Counted from the stretch's first letter, positions 1 to 10,390 are shown. The stretch is DNA of 44,644 nt from Dolichospermum planctonicum (GCF_005402965.1 NZ_BJCF01000040.1:1-44644); one strand, 5' to 3'. The notes: generated by a model not told the origin, from the sequence alone. A program made the numbers and translations.

Positions 1-94
1 CACCCCCCTTTTAATGATATGTATTCTCATTAAGCTTATTTCTCTTTAATTGATCGTTAGTTATTATGTACTACTATCTCTGCTTTTTTGATCT

Positions 95-343
95 GTGACA
101 GTTCAGGGTGCGGAATGTGGGTTAAAAGCCTCCTCATGGATTAGTGTGGTGACAGATGGTAAAACGGCTTTTGAAGGAGTTTTACCACAAGGTTTTAGTC
201 GTACTTGGAAAGCTAGTCAGCAGCTGATAGTAAAAACTAATAATGCTGGTGGGGTGTTAATGAGCGTGAATCGGCAGAAAGCCAAAGAAATGGGGGAAAT
301 TGGCAAAACCGAGGAAATCAAGATCGCTGCTGGACCAAACTAA
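95..343 (+). pseudogene. RodZ-type C-terminal domain (DUF4115) remnant
   Basis: The 82 codons read like the C-terminal beta domain (DUF4115) of RodZ-family helix-turn-helix membrane proteins, with the typical stretch SSWISVVTDGKTAFEG followed by LPQG and a Gly-Gly turn (NNAGGV). The cytoplasmic HTH and transmembrane parts expected upstream are absent: an in-frame TGA lies at 89-91, just before the GTG used here, and bases 1-88 do not look coding. The most likely reading is a truncated rodZ-like gene cut by a rearrangement or by an element lying beyond the left edge. A frameshifted full-length gene cannot be excluded because the window starts here. The family assignment rests on motif recognition only. 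Confidence 0.5.
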
Positions 344-516
344 CCGGAAATCATCATCATCGTTAAATTTTGGCTTATTTTGGCTTTTGGCTTGATCTCA
401 ATCAAGGGTGGTTTGATCAAAAACTTGGGGTTTTCGTCTATTCAGTCAAACCAGGACAAAATAGCGAAAACATCAGTTTTTTTTCGCGTTTATTAGCCCA
501 AATTTATTTAACTAAC

Positions 517-2025
517 TTAGGATTGTCTAGGGGCGCGTCCACAACGCAGGGTGAGAGTTTTTAAGCGATCGCTTAATTCTTGGGTTAATACACCTGCTTG
601 ATAACGCCATTGCCAATTTCCCTCCGCTGTACTTGGAAAATTCATTCTTGCATCAGTTCCCAAACCTAATACATCCTGTAAAGGTATAATCGCCTGATTA
701 GCGATAGAACTCAAAGCTAATCTAATTAAATCCCAGTTTATGCCGTCAGGACTAATACAACCTAAATACAACAATAAATTTTGCTTTTCGTAATCATTTG
801 CAACATTAAACCAGCCCACAGTTGTATCATTGTCATGAGTGCCAGTATAAACTACAGCATTACGATTGTAGTTAAAGGGTAAAAAGGGATTTCCGGGATC
901 AGAACCAAAAGCAAACTGTAATACCTTCATTCCTGGAAACTCAAATTGATCTCGTAGTGCTTCCACTTCTGGGGTGATAATCCCCAAATCCTCCGCAAGC
1001 ACAGGTAACTTACCTAACTGCTTTCTAATAGTTTCAAATAAAGCCACACCGGGTGCTTTAATCCATTCACCATTCATAGCAGTTGTTTCACCTTGGGGTA
1101 CAGCCCAATAAGCCTCAAAACCCCGGAAATGATCAATGCGAATGATATCTACATAATCCAGCATGGCCTCAAAACGCAGCACCCACCATTTAAAGTCTTG
1201 TTTTTGTAATTCTTCCCAATTATACACCGGATTTCCCCATAATTGACCAGTGGCACTAAAATAGTCTGGTGGGACTCCGGCCATTAAAGCCGCTGATCCT
1301 GTTTCCTCGTCTAGAGCAAATATCTCAGGATTAGCCCAGACATCAGCGCTATCATGGGCTACGTAAATAGGGATATCACCAATAATTTCTACACCATTTT
1401 CATTAGCATAGTTTTTCAGTTCTGACCATTGACGGAAAAACTCATATTGGACAAACTTATAATAAAAAATTTCTGCCGCTAACTCTTGTTCCATCGCAGC
1501 TAAAGCCGCTGGTTCACGCTTTGCCAATTCCGGCTCCCAATTATGCCAGCCTGCACCATTTTGGGCATCTTTAATAGCCATAAACAGAGCGTAATTATTT
1601 AACCAATAGCCTTTATCAGTACAAAACTTGGTAAAAGCTTGTTTTTGAGTTAAAGTTGCTTTAGTTTTAAAATCTTCACAAGCTTTAATCAGTAAATTAA
1701 CCTTAACCGGGATAACTTCCTGAAAATCTACATAATCTGCTGGAAAATCTGGCAAATCAGCTAAATCGGCTGTAGTTAATAAGCCCTCCTCTAGCAACTT
1801 GTCGGGACTAATTAAAAAGTAATTTCCCGCCATTGCAGAATAGCACATATAGGGAGAATTACCGTAACCAGTCGGACCTAGAGGTAAAACTTGCCAATAT
1901 TGCTGGTGACTATTTTTAAGAAAATCAATAAAATCATAGGCTTCCAGTCCTAAATCTCCAATACCAAAACGACTGGGGAAAGAACTGGGATGTAGTAGAA
2001 TACCACTGGATCTAGGAAAAGGCAT
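517..2025 (-). CDS. malQ: 4-alpha-glucanotransferase (amylomaltase)
   Basis: GH77 amylomaltase of 502 residues, the normal family length. It transfers alpha-1,4-glucan segments between oligosaccharides in the cytosol and serves glycogen and maltodextrin turnover. The catalytic residues can be placed by motif: the nucleophile Asp298 in IIRIDHFRGFEAYW, the acid/base Glu345 in VLAEDLGIITPEV, and Asp398 in TGTHDND. The N-terminus has the usual SGILLHPSSFPSRFGIGDLG signature. The gene is transcribed away from the Nudix gene, with a 189 bp divergent gap between them. A HIP1 octamer (564-573) sits inside its 3' end. The identification is secure. Confidence 0.97.
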   Translation of the reverse strand: MPFPRSSGILLHPSSFPSRFGIGDLGLEAYDFIDFLKNSHQQYWQVLPLGPTGYGNSPYMCYSAMAGNYFLISPDKLLEEGLLTTADLADLPDFPADYVDFQEVIPVKVNLLIKACEDFKTKATLTQKQAFTKFCTDKGYWLNNYALFMAIKDAQNGAGWHNWEPELAKREPAALAAMEQELAAEIFYYKFVQYEFFRQWSELKNYANENGVEIIGDIPIYVAHDSADVWANPEIFALDEETGSAALMAGVPPDYFSATGQLWGNPVYNWEELQKQDFKWWVLRFEAMLDYVDIIRIDHFRGFEAYWAVPQGETTAMNGEWIKAPGVALFETIRKQLGKLPVLAEDLGIITPEVEALRDQFEFPGMKVLQFAFGSDPGNPFLPFNYNRNAVVYTGTHDNDTTVGWFNVANDYEKQNLLLYLGCISPDGINWDLIRLALSSIANQAIIPLQDVLGLGTDARMNFPSTAEGNWQWRYQAGVLTQELSDRLKTLTLRCGRAPRQS

Positions 2026-2214
2026 ATTTAACCTGAAATATAGGAAAGGGTAATCGTTTATCAGTTACGCATCGAATTTATCATGGCATGGTTAGTCTTG
2101 ACTGTTGTGATTTGTGAAGAAATAAGAAGATGAATCACAATAATCTATTGTACTCACTCAGATCCCCATTGAACAAGTCGAGGATCTATAAACCTACATA
2201 TTAACAAATGAACA

Positions 2215-2646
2215 ATGACTTATAGAAATCCTGCACCCACTGTTGATATCATTATTGAGTTAATTGATAGACCTCATCGCCCTATTATTCTCATTGAAAG
2301 ACATAATGAACCTTTAGGGTGGGCGCTACCTGGTGGTTTTGTGGATTATGGTGAAACTGTGGAAAAAGCTGCAATTAGGGAAGCAGAGGAAGAAATAGGG
2401 TTAAAAGTAGAGTTAATTCAACAATTTTTAGTTTATTCTGATCCCCGTCGTGATTCTCGTCAGCATACAATTAGTATTGTGTTTTTAGCAACAGCTACAG
2501 GTCAACCTTTAGCGGGTGATGATGCTAAGGGTGTGGGTATTTTCGAGCCTTGGTGTGTTCCTAGTGATTTGTGTTTTGATCACGACCGGATTTTGCGAGA
2601 TTATTGGCAATATAGAAATTATGGGATAGGTCCTAGATTGGGGTGA
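2215..2646 (+). CDS. Nudix hydrolase
   Basis: Protein of 143 residues with a complete Nudix box at about residues 41-63 (Gly41, Glu47, Arg55-Glu56, Glu58-Glu60, Gly62), so the Mg-binding catalytic helix is intact. The N-terminal PTVDIIIEL strand and the [12 protein letters not shown] entry into the box resemble the ADP-ribose or nucleotide-sugar pyrophosphatase branch, including the Nudix proteins of NAD metabolism. Substrate cannot be decided from sequence. It stands alone between divergent malQ and convergent rimM. The ATG start follows an AT-rich leader without a strong Shine-Dalgarno sequence. Confidence 0.9.
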   Translation: MTYRNPAPTVDIIIELIDRPHRPIILIERHNEPLGWALPGGFVDYGETVEKAAIREAEEEIGLKVELIQQFLVYSDPRRDSRQHTISIVFLATATGQPLAGDDAKGVGIFEPWCVPSDLCFDHDRILRDYWQYRNYGIGPRLG

Positions 2647-2699
2647 GGGATTTTAATATCATGTCCGGTTGAACACTGATCATATCTGTTGAGGCTGGT

Positions 2700-2727
2700 A
2701 ATGGGTAATTGGTAATTGGGAAAAGGC
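2700..2727. repeat. Short tandem repeat tract (GGTAATT type)
   Basis: A short run of near-heptamer units (GGTAATG, GGTAATT, GGTAATT) lies in the gap between the Nudix gene and rimM. It is the same kind of short tandemly repeated tract seen downstream of the FHA gene at about 8625. Such tracts are common in intergenic DNA of heterocystous cyanobacteria. No function is inferred. Confidence 0.55.
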
Positions 2728-2864
2728 AATACAATGACGAACTATATCGTCAGTGATTAGGCAGACACGATATAACAGTAAATTCATCTGAACCTAAGTA
2801 AATATAGGCAGGTATTAATTGCAAATAAAAAGATTTATTAAACCACTTATGTGACACAGTTTAA

Positions 2865-3554
2865 CTAATCATTAATTGATAACAAACCAGGGGGAGGGGT
2901 AATTTCGACGCGACGATTTTCCAAATCCACAACAGGGACAATTTCCATCACAAAGGGAATTAAAACTGTTTTTCCGGCTTTATCTTCAGCAAAAGCAGAA
3001 TCTAATTTTACTTCTAATAAATCATGACCTGAAGGTAATATATCTACCAGTGTTCCCACCAACTCCCCAGAAGATTGCATAAAAACCTGCAATCCTAGCA
3101 AGTCTATCACATGAAACTCACCCGCTGCCAATTTAGGGCGATCGCTTATAGGCACAAAGAACCGACAATCACGCATATTTTCAGCTTGAGAGCGATCGCT
3201 TACTCCTTTTAATCTAATCACATAGAGATTTTTACCCTCAATATAGCGTCCACTTAATAATTCTACAGGTTGAAGTTCCGTTTCCCCTGGACGTAATAAC
3301 CAGCGTCTTCCTGGTTCTTCAAAGCGTTCGGGAAAATCAGTATCAGGATAAACCCGCAACTCCCCATTTAAACCTTGAGGTGCGACAATTTTACCAATTT
3401 CTAACCAATCATCAAGATTAGGAATTGGTTGAGAATGGGGTTTCTCAGCCCTTACCGCACCAGGAAGAGGTGATTTTTGAGCTTTTACCGCTGCTGGCTG
3501 CTTCCTGCTTCCCTGCAATATTTTCTTCGTGTTCTTTGCGTCTTCGTGGTTCAT
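2865..3554 (-). CDS. rimM: Ribosome maturation factor RimM
   Basis: 16S rRNA-processing factor that binds ribosomal protein S19 and assists maturation of the 30S head. The conserved RimM region starts at about residue 49 (DDWLEIGKIVAPQGLNGELR) and is followed by the PRC-barrel part ending in IPFVMEIVPVVDL, so about 181 residues match the usual family length. The first ~48 residues are extra. Their opening codons (MNHEDAKNTKKI) come from a dispersed intergenic repeat at 3521-3554, so the true start may lie further in. The gene lies 5 bp downstream of avtA on the same strand, consistent with co-transcription. Confidence 0.93.
   Translation of the reverse strand: MNHEDAKNTKKILQGSRKQPAAVKAQKSPLPGAVRAEKPHSQPIPNLDDWLEIGKIVAPQGLNGELRVYPDTDFPERFEEPGRRWLLRPGETELQPVELLSGRYIEGKNLYVIRLKGVSDRSQAENMRDCRFFVPISDRPKLAAGEFHVIDLLGLQVFMQSSGELVGTLVDILPSGHDLLEVKLDSAFAEDKAGKTVLIPFVMEIVPVVDLENRRVEITPPPGLLSIND
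3521..3554. repeat. Dispersed repeat supplying the annotated RimM start
   Basis: This stretch, read on the minus strand, has the form of the widespread 'ATGAACCACGAAGACGC...' intergenic repeat of cyanobacteria. A related copy (GACGCTAAGGAGCAAAGGC) is at 6228-6260 downstream of the alcohol dehydrogenase gene. Here it provides the ATG and first ten codons of the long RimM reading frame. Confidence 0.5.
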
Positions 3555-3559
3555 TTCTC

Positions 3560-4846
3560 TTACACACTTACAGCCGCAACTTGATAAACCTGTTCAGCAA
3601 CCTTAGCTAAACGCTGCATACCGATAATAATCTCCTCATCACTACCAGTCAAACTAATTCTGAGACATTGGTGTTTGTGTTCCCATTCCTCTTGTAAACC
3701 GGGGAAGAAACTACTACCAGGAACAACAATCACACCAACTTTCTTTAATTCCTGGTAAAATTCCCAATCAGTCATGGGTAAATCTTGCAACCACAACCAG
3801 CCAAAAATCGCTCCTTCACCACGATGTAAGAACCAGGGTAAATTTTTTGGCATTGCCGATGCTAATGTACTTTCTAACACATCAAACTTTTGCTGGTAGA
3901 AAGGACGAATCACATTTTCAGCGATATTTGCTAATATACCTGATTCTATGGCGCGAGCGGCGATCGCTTGACCATATCGAGAAGAATGAATTCCCACATT
4001 AGTTTGGAAACATTCTAAGACCTGAATTAGCTTTTCATCACCAATAGCCACCCCAATGCGTTCTCCAGGTAATCCCGCCTTTGATAAACTCATACAGTGG
4101 AGGATATTCTCCCCAAATACGGGAGTCATGTCTGTAAAATTCAAAGCTGGGAACGGAGGCGCGTAAGCAGAATCAATTAATACAGGAACATGATGAGGTT
4201 CAGCTAAGGCGGTGATTTTGTTCACTTCATCACTAGTTAAAACATTACCAGTAGGATTACAAGGACGAGAAAAGATCACACAACCAGTATTTTCTGTAAT
4301 GGAAAGTTGGTTAAAATCAGGACGATATTTAAAACGGTGTGCGTCCCTATCAATATCCAAAGTAGGCTTATAAGCGACTAAAGCTTCTGGGAACAAACAA
4401 ACACCACCATAACCAGTATAATCTGGACTTAAAGGCAGGACAATTTCCTTTAAATTACCATCTTGAGTATAACCACCGAAAGCATTAGCGGCATAAAAAT
4501 AGATAGTTTGACTACCCGCAGTAATTAAAATATTCCGGTCAGTTAAACTTAACCCATAACGCTGGTTAAAGTCCTTGACAATTGCGTCAATTAATGGTGA
4601 ATAACCTTGACTTGAACCGTAACGACAAACAACCTCACCATATTCAGAACTAGCTAATAAATCTGCCGTACAATCCCGCCATAACTGTTCCACCTCTGGT
4701 AAAATCAGGGGATTCCCGGCACTCAAATTATATAATTCCTTTCCCTTACTAGCTCTGAGGGTTTCGTTAATATCTTTCATAATCGCTCTTACGCCAGTTA
4801 AGTTAGACATTTGAGCGCCAATTTTAGTAAGGGCAGGTTTGATCAT
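3560..4846 (-). CDS. avtA: Valine--pyruvate aminotransferase (AvtA type)
   Basis: Fold-type I PLP aminotransferase. From the ATG at 4846 it is 428 residues, close to the ~417 of E. coli AvtA; the frame stays open to 4942, but those upstream codons show no family resemblance. Motifs include SAGNPLILPEV near the start, the cofactor-contacting Asn-Pro-Thr-Gly turn (RPCNPTGNVL), Asp-Ser-Ala-Tyr (LIDSAYAPP), and the Schiff-base lysine in CMSLSKAGLPGERIG. It interconverts valine and pyruvate with 2-oxoisovalerate and alanine. The gene is upstream of rimM by 5 bp and divergent from the formaldehyde dehydrogenase gene. A related PLP aminotransferase with different specificity is possible but less likely. 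Confidence 0.85.
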   Translation of the reverse strand: MIKPALTKIGAQMSNLTGVRAIMKDINETLRASKGKELYNLSAGNPLILPEVEQLWRDCTADLLASSEYGEVVCRYGSSQGYSPLIDAIVKDFNQRYGLSLTDRNILITAGSQTIYFYAANAFGGYTQDGNLKEIVLPLSPDYTGYGGVCLFPEALVAYKPTLDIDRDAHRFKYRPDFNQLSITENTGCVIFSRPCNPTGNVLTSDEVNKITALAEPHHVPVLIDSAYAPPFPALNFTDMTPVFGENILHCMSLSKAGLPGERIGVAIGDEKLIQVLECFQTNVGIHSSRYGQAIAARAIESGILANIAENVIRPFYQQKFDVLESTLASAMPKNLPWFLHRGEGAIFGWLWLQDLPMTDWEFYQELKKVGVIVVPGSSFFPGLQEEWEHKHQCLRISLTGSDEEIIIGMQRLAKVAEQVYQVAAVSV

Positions 4847-5082
4847 GTTTATTACAGATTTCATTAATCGCCAAAGTGGGTAGTTGCAGCCAAGATCAAG
4901 TTTGTGGTCATAATCGCTAAAATAGCTGCTGCCTTCAACCAATCTAAACCGTAGTTAATCAGATAGGATATTTTTCTGGCAATGCCCACCACTTTAGCAT
5001 ACATAGAACAATTTGACAAGTAATCATCAAAAATATTCCTCTTCGCGCCTGGAGTGCCTCTGGGTGAGATAAAATTACGTAA

Positions 5083-6216
<1,134 letters not shown>

Positions 6217-6693
6217 GTTTTTGTTTCGCGCTAAGACGCTAAGGAGCAAAGGCACAAAGTAAGAAAAGCTTTGTAATTAGGTTTAAGTTGACAAAAAAGA
6301 TGTAGATTTTGATCCAGATGGATATCTGGTATATTTTACTTGCCAATCTACTTTCTATTATGTGACGTTAATGTGATCAGTAATAATCTCTAATTTGTCA
6401 ATTTTCACAACTGGTAAACTGGTAAACTGGTAAACTGGTAAGAATTTTTATTTTTGGCTTATTTACCGATGTATCTTTATTCAGCCAACAGTCTTCTGGA
6501 GTGATTATGAGCGATTAGTACAACTGAATACTGACAAGCAATCAAGAATAATGATAAAGAAGGTAAAGGACAATAGAAGACCATAATTTATGGTTTAACT
6601 TGATGATGTTAAAAGTTTCCACAGTTAAACCGGAAAATGGTCAGAAGTTCGCTATGGTATTGCAAAGAAACAGCATCATGTAATGATAATGCC
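6217..6693. other. Intergenic region with dispersed and tandem repeats
   Basis: About 480 bp without a convincing gene. It holds a copy of the GACGCTAAGGAGCAAAGGC dispersed repeat at 6228-6260 and four tandem copies of an 8 bp unit (AACTGGTA) at about 6408-6441. The remainder is AT-rich and probably contains the pgl promoter, which I cannot pinpoint. The pgl frame stays open upstream to 6637, but codons before 6694 do not resemble the family. Confidence 0.6.
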
Positions 6694-7416
6694 ATGAACA
6701 AAACTGTTGAAGTTCACACCAGCGTGTCCGAACTAGTCCAACGGGCGCTAGAATTGATCCTGTCAAAAGTGGAAACTGCTATTAAGGAACGGGGACAATT
6801 TACAATTGCTTTATCAGGTGGCAGCACACCAAAACCTTTGTATGAAGCCATGGCCATGCAGGAGTTGCCCTGGGATAAAATTCATGTATTCTGGGGAGAT
6901 GAGCGTTATGTGCCACCAGATCACCCTGATAGCAACGAACTGATGGCGCGACGTGCATGGTTAGATCAGGTTGCTATACCAGCAGCTAATATTCATGCTA
7001 TCCCCACTTTGTCCGCTGATCCAGAAGTGGACGCAGCTAAGTATAACCAGCATCTGCAAACATTTTTTAATTCCGTATCTGGAGAGTTCCCGGCATTAGA
7101 TGTAGTTTTATTGGGAATGGGTGATGATGCCCATACTGCATCTTTGTTTCCCCACACAGAGGCTCTCAATGTGTGCGATCGCTTAATTACTGTTGGTAAC
7201 AAAGGGGACAGTCTCCGCATCACCTTTACTTACCCATTGATTAACGCGGCTCGCAGTGTGATTTTTATGGTTGCTGGTGCTAACAAAAGGCCAGCGCTGG
7301 CGCAAATTTTCGCACCAGTAGCAGATGATTTTGCTTATCCATCTCGCTTGATTAAACCCCAGGGAGAACTTTACTGGTTGCTAGATACAGCTGCTGGTTT
7401 AGAACTCAAAAGCTAA
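6694..7416 (+). CDS. pgl: 6-phosphogluconolactonase
   Basis: Hydrolyses 6-phosphogluconolactone in the oxidative pentose phosphate pathway, a major source of NADPH in the dark and in heterocysts. From the ATG at 6694 it is 240 residues, typical of the DevB/Pgl family. Family motifs include IALSGGSTPKPLYEAM, IHVFWGDERYVPPDHPDSN, LLGMGDDAHTASLFPHT and the late RITFTYPLINAARSVIFMVAG. The ATG at 6694 was chosen because homology begins at MNKTVEVHTS; the upstream in-frame codons look like leader. It is not in an obvious operon with zwf or opcA here. Confidence 0.95.
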   Translation: MNKTVEVHTSVSELVQRALELILSKVETAIKERGQFTIALSGGSTPKPLYEAMAMQELPWDKIHVFWGDERYVPPDHPDSNELMARRAWLDQVAIPAANIHAIPTLSADPEVDAAKYNQHLQTFFNSVSGEFPALDVVLLGMGDDAHTASLFPHTEALNVCDRLITVGNKGDSLRITFTYPLINAARSVIFMVAGANKRPALAQIFAPVADDFAYPSRLIKPQGELYWLLDTAAGLELKS

Positions 7417-7514
7417 ATGTTTTCACTCTAAGTAATTATTAGCATCAAAAGCTAAAGTTACTTCTGTGCTTGTCAGTAATATTTTTACAACGACCTTGAC
7501 TAAGGCTTAAATCC

Positions 7515-8618
7515 ATGATAGTTTGCCCTAATTGCAATCACCCTAATCCAGATGGGGCTGTTCAATGTGAAGCTTGCTACAGCCCGTTGCCAGCTACAGC
7601 TAAATGTCCTAATTGTGGAGCAACAGTACAGTCAGATGCAGCATTCTGCGGTCAGTGCGGTTATAACCTACATTTTCACGCCGCTGCGACAGCAGCAACC
7701 ACAGTCGCGCCAAGTGCTGCTGCTAATATCCCTGTACAAGTACCGCCGGTTGCTCCTGATCCAATCATGGAACTATTAAAGCCCGATGCCTTGGGAATTG
7801 CGAATACCGCCAACCCTCCTGTTAGTGTTAATATACCGCCCATAGCACCCCCACCTGTAGCTGTAGTTCAGGAACAAGCCGTTTATGTTCCCCCCATAGC
7901 ACCAAAACCAGAAGTTTATATTCCCCCTGTACTGACACCCCCACCCGTAGCTGTAGTTCAGGAACAAGCTGTTTATATTCCTGCTGTACCTGCACCTGTA
8001 GCACCAGAACCGGAAGTATATATTCCCGCTGTACTTACTCCTCCACCGGCACCTGTAGCACCAGAACCGGAAGTATATATTCCTCCTGTACTTACCCCAC
8101 CACCGGCACCCGTAGCACCAGAACCGGAAGTATATATTCCTCCTGTACTTACCCCACCACCGGCACCTGTAGCACCAGAACCGGAGGCTTATATTCCCCC
8201 TGCTTATGTACCCCAGATAGATCCGCTGACAATTCCTGAAGTAGCCCCAGCCGCACCACCTGCCAAGGTGTCCAACACCCAATTACAACAGGTAGTGGCG
8301 CGGTTATTTCATGTTCAAGCTAACCAAGAAATAGAATTACCACAAAATCTCTCGGTTATTCATATTGGTAAGCCTAATGACCGCATTCCTCCAGATATTG
8401 ATGTTTCAGGATTCGCAAATTCTGAGATTGTTTCCCGGATTCACGCAGATATTCGGATTGAGGGAGATGCTTGTTATATAGAAGATGCTGGTAGTTCCAA
8501 TGGTACTTACATCAACAATTTACCCCTATTACCAGGAAATAGACATCGCCTCCGTCCCGGCGATCGCATTAGCTTAGGTAAGGGCGATTTAGTGACTTTC
8601 TTGTTTCAACTCTCTTAG
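7515..8618 (+). CDS. Double zinc-ribbon, proline-rich, FHA-domain protein
   Basis: 367-residue modular protein. Residues 1-52 carry two CxxC...CxxC zinc ribbons (CPNCNHPNP...CEAC and CPNCGATV...CGQC). A long Pro/Val/Ala linker (about residues 65-255) contains 19-residue repeats of the type PAPVAPEPEVYIPPVLTPP. The C-terminal ~90 residues are an FHA phosphothreonine-binding domain with the conserved SRIHADI and SSNGTYINN motifs. It is probably a cytosolic adaptor recognising Ser/Thr-kinase substrates through FHA, while the linker acts as a spacer. Partner kinases are not in this window. The domain calls are firm; the biological role is inference. Confidence 0.85.
   Translation: MIVCPNCNHPNPDGAVQCEACYSPLPATAKCPNCGATVQSDAAFCGQCGYNLHFHAAATAATTVAPSAAANIPVQVPPVAPDPIMELLKPDALGIANTANPPVSVNIPPIAPPPVAVVQEQAVYVPPIAPKPEVYIPPVLTPPPVAVVQEQAVYIPAVPAPVAPEPEVYIPAVLTPPPAPVAPEPEVYIPPVLTPPPAPVAPEPEVYIPPVLTPPPAPVAPEPEAYIPPAYVPQIDPLTIPEVAPAAPPAKVSNTQLQQVVARLFHVQANQEIELPQNLSVIHIGKPNDRIPPDIDVSGFANSEIVSRIHADIRIEGDACYIEDAGSSNGTYINNLPLLPGNRHRLRPGDRISLGKGDLVTFLFQLS
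7960..8195 (+). repeat. 57 bp in-frame tandem repeats within the FHA gene
   Basis: Three to four tandem copies of a 57 bp unit encode the 19-residue block APVAPEPEVYIPPVLTPPP. The middle copies are almost identical at nucleotide level, with only silent or single changes, while outer copies are diverged (AVVQEQAVYIP variants). This suggests recent expansion by slippage or unequal recombination, so repeat number probably varies between strains. Confidence 0.85.
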
Positions 8619-8682
8619 GAACAGGTAATAGGTAATAGGTAATAAGTAATGGGTAATGGGTAATGGGTAATGGGTAATGAAT
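8619..8682. repeat. Heptamer tandem repeat tract (GGTAATG/GGTAATA)
   Basis: Eight or so head-to-tail heptamers (GGTAATA, then GGTAATG) immediately follow the FHA stop codon. This is a typical short tandemly repeated repetitive sequence of heterocystous cyanobacteria. No terminator-like hairpin is evident in it. Confidence 0.85.
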
Positions 8683-8782
8683 ATCTCTCTGCTCCCTGTC
8701 CCACTGCTATCATCACAATAGCTTATTAACTCTAGTTGCTAGTTATCCAATAAACTAGATAATTAGCAACTTGGGTAAAAAC

Positions 8783-9676
8783 ATGATTAATGATACAGAG
8801 TATATCAGGAAGGCTGAAGCGAATCGCGTCGAAATTCTCAGTGAAGCATTACCTTACATCCAACAATTCGCTGGTCGCACCGTTGTAGTTAAATATGGTG
8901 GCGCAGCAATGAAGGATAGCAACCTCAAAGATAAAGTAATTCGGGATGTTGTCTTTTTATCTTGCGTCGGCTTGCGGCCAATTTTAGTTCATGGTGGTGG
9001 TCCAGAAATTAATAGTTGGTTAGGTAAATTAGGAATTGAAGCACAATTTAAAAATGGTTTGCGTGTTACCGATGCACCAACCATGGATGTAGTGGAAATG
9101 GTGTTAGTTGGGCGTGTAAATAAAGAAATTGTCGCGCTAATTAACCAGGCTGGAGGTATGGCCGTAGGACTTTGTGGTAAAGATGGTAACTTAATTACGG
9201 CTCGTCCTCAAGGTGATGAAGGAATTGGTTTTGTTGGGGAAGTTAGCAGTGTCAATATCAAAATTTTAGAAACACTTTCTAGTAATGGCTATATTCCCGT
9301 AGTTTCCAGTGTTGCTGCTGATGAAACGGGACAGGCTTATAATATTAATGCTGATACCGTAGCGGGGGAAATAGCCGCAGCTTTGGGAGCAGAAAAATTA
9401 ATTTTGCTCACCGATACCAGAGGAATTTTAAAAGATTATCATGACCCTTCTACCTTGATTCCGAAAATAGATATTCGGGAAGCGCGACAATTAATTGCTG
9501 ATGGTATAGTTAGTGGGGGGATGATTCCTAAAGTGAATTGTTGTGTGCGATCTCTAGCTCAAGGGGTGAAAGCTTCACATATCATTGATGGTCGTATTCC
9601 TCATGCTTTACTGTTAGAAGTATTTACAGATGTGGGGATTGGGACAATGATTCTTGGTTCTCAGTTGAGACAATAA
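8783..9676 (+). CDS. argB: Acetylglutamate kinase
   Basis: Phosphorylates N-acetylglutamate in arginine biosynthesis; in cyanobacteria this enzyme is the classic target of PII (GlnB), which relieves arginine inhibition. 297 residues from the ATG at 8783; the TTG at 8771 is an open in-frame extension only. Motifs are [10 protein letters not shown] (phosphate-binding lysine), [11 protein letters not shown], the [19 protein letters not shown] segment, and [25 protein letters not shown]. The N-terminal helix [18 protein letters not shown], present here, is the extension that marks arginine-sensitive hexameric forms. It is monocistronic, followed by a rho-independent terminator at 9764. Confidence 0.97.
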   Translation: MINDTEYIRKAEANRVEILSEALPYIQQFAGRTVVVKYGGAAMKDSNLKDKVIRDVVFLSCVGLRPILVHGGGPEINSWLGKLGIEAQFKNGLRVTDAPTMDVVEMVLVGRVNKEIVALINQAGGMAVGLCGKDGNLITARPQGDEGIGFVGEVSSVNIKILETLSSNGYIPVVSSVAADETGQAYNINADTVAGEIAAALGAEKLILLTDTRGILKDYHDPSTLIPKIDIREARQLIADGIVSGGMIPKVNCCVRSLAQGVKASHIIDGRIPHALLLEVFTDVGIGTMILGSQLRQ

Positions 9677-9763
9677 TCAGGATTAATAGTTCTGGTGAAT
9701 AAAATTCACGGCTACACAAACAAATTCCGCCTCCGCAGACTGCATAAAAACCAGAGATTTCTC

Positions 9764-9787
9764 ACCCACGCAGGTGGGTTTTGTTTG
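9764..9787 (+). terminator. Rho-independent terminator after argB
   Basis: A perfect 6 bp stem ACCCAC (9764-9769) pairs with GTGGGT (9774-9779) across a GCAG loop and is followed by TTTTGTTT. It lies about 90 bp downstream of the argB stop codon and ahead of the next gene. Confidence 0.7.
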
Positions 9788-9849
9788 TGTAGATGCGGTT
9801 TCTAACCGCCGATTTAACTAATAACTAATAACTAATGACTGAATAACTA

Positions 9850-10371
9850 ATGACTACAGAAAGTTTAGAACTCGCTAGATCTCGTTACCAAATGGGGACA
9901 ATTGCTTTTGAAAATGGTCAATATCGGGAGGCTGTAGAAAATTTAGAAAAAGCCAGCGCCCTATTAGGAAAAAATACCCGTTTTGCTGGAGAAGTAGAAA
10001 TTTGGTTGGTGAATGCTTATGAAGCTGCGGGACGTTCAGAAGCAGCAATAAATCTTTGTCAACAACTTGTAGGTCATCCCCATTATGAAATTCGTCAACA
10101 AGCAAAGCGCCTAGTCTATATTTTAAAAGCACCCAAACTTAATCGTCCTCAAGAATGGATGACAGAAATTCCTGACTTTGGTATAGTTTCTGATCACAAA
10201 TCGAAAATAGTTGTCAATTCCCAACCTAAAAAATCTCAATCTCAACCCAAATCTGTAGAACCAGAATATATTGATCTTAGCACGGTCAATACTAAAGATA
10301 ATCGCTTTGTTTGGGTAGCTTTAATTGCTGTTTCTTTAACAATTTCCTATTTAGTTTGGTTAAGTTTTTAG
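9850..10371 (+). CDS. TPR-like protein with C-terminal membrane anchor
   Basis: 173-residue protein. Residues 4-90 form paired helices of tetratricopeptide type (YQMGTIAFENGQYREAVENLEKA, then AEVEIWLVNAYEAAGRSEAAINLCQQL). A polar linker rich in Lys, Ser and Gln follows. The last ~22 residues (FVWVALIAVSLTISYLVWLSF) form a single tail-anchor helix, so the TPR part probably faces the cytosol. It lies 19 bp upstream of the DUF3153 lipoprotein-like gene on the same strand, so a shared membrane-linked role is plausible. The start codon sits at the end of a TAACTAA heptamer tract (9816-9850). Specific function is unknown. Confidence 0.75.
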   Translation: MTTESLELARSRYQMGTIAFENGQYREAVENLEKASALLGKNTRFAGEVEIWLVNAYEAAGRSEAAINLCQQLVGHPHYEIRQQAKRLVYILKAPKLNRPQEWMTEIPDFGIVSDHKSKIVVNSQPKKSQSQPKSVEPEYIDLSTVNTKDNRFVWVALIAVSLTISYLVWLSF

Positions 10372-10390
10372 CAAATAAGGAGAAACTACA

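Noticed and set aside
370-564. 64-codon plus-strand frame overlapping the end of malQ
   Set aside because: Non-ATG start, no family resemblance, and partly antisense to malQ.
7776-8282. 168-codon minus-strand frame rich in Arg, Tyr and Trp
   Set aside because: It is the antisense of the proline-rich repeats in the FHA gene. The repetitive WCYRCRW pattern is a by-product.
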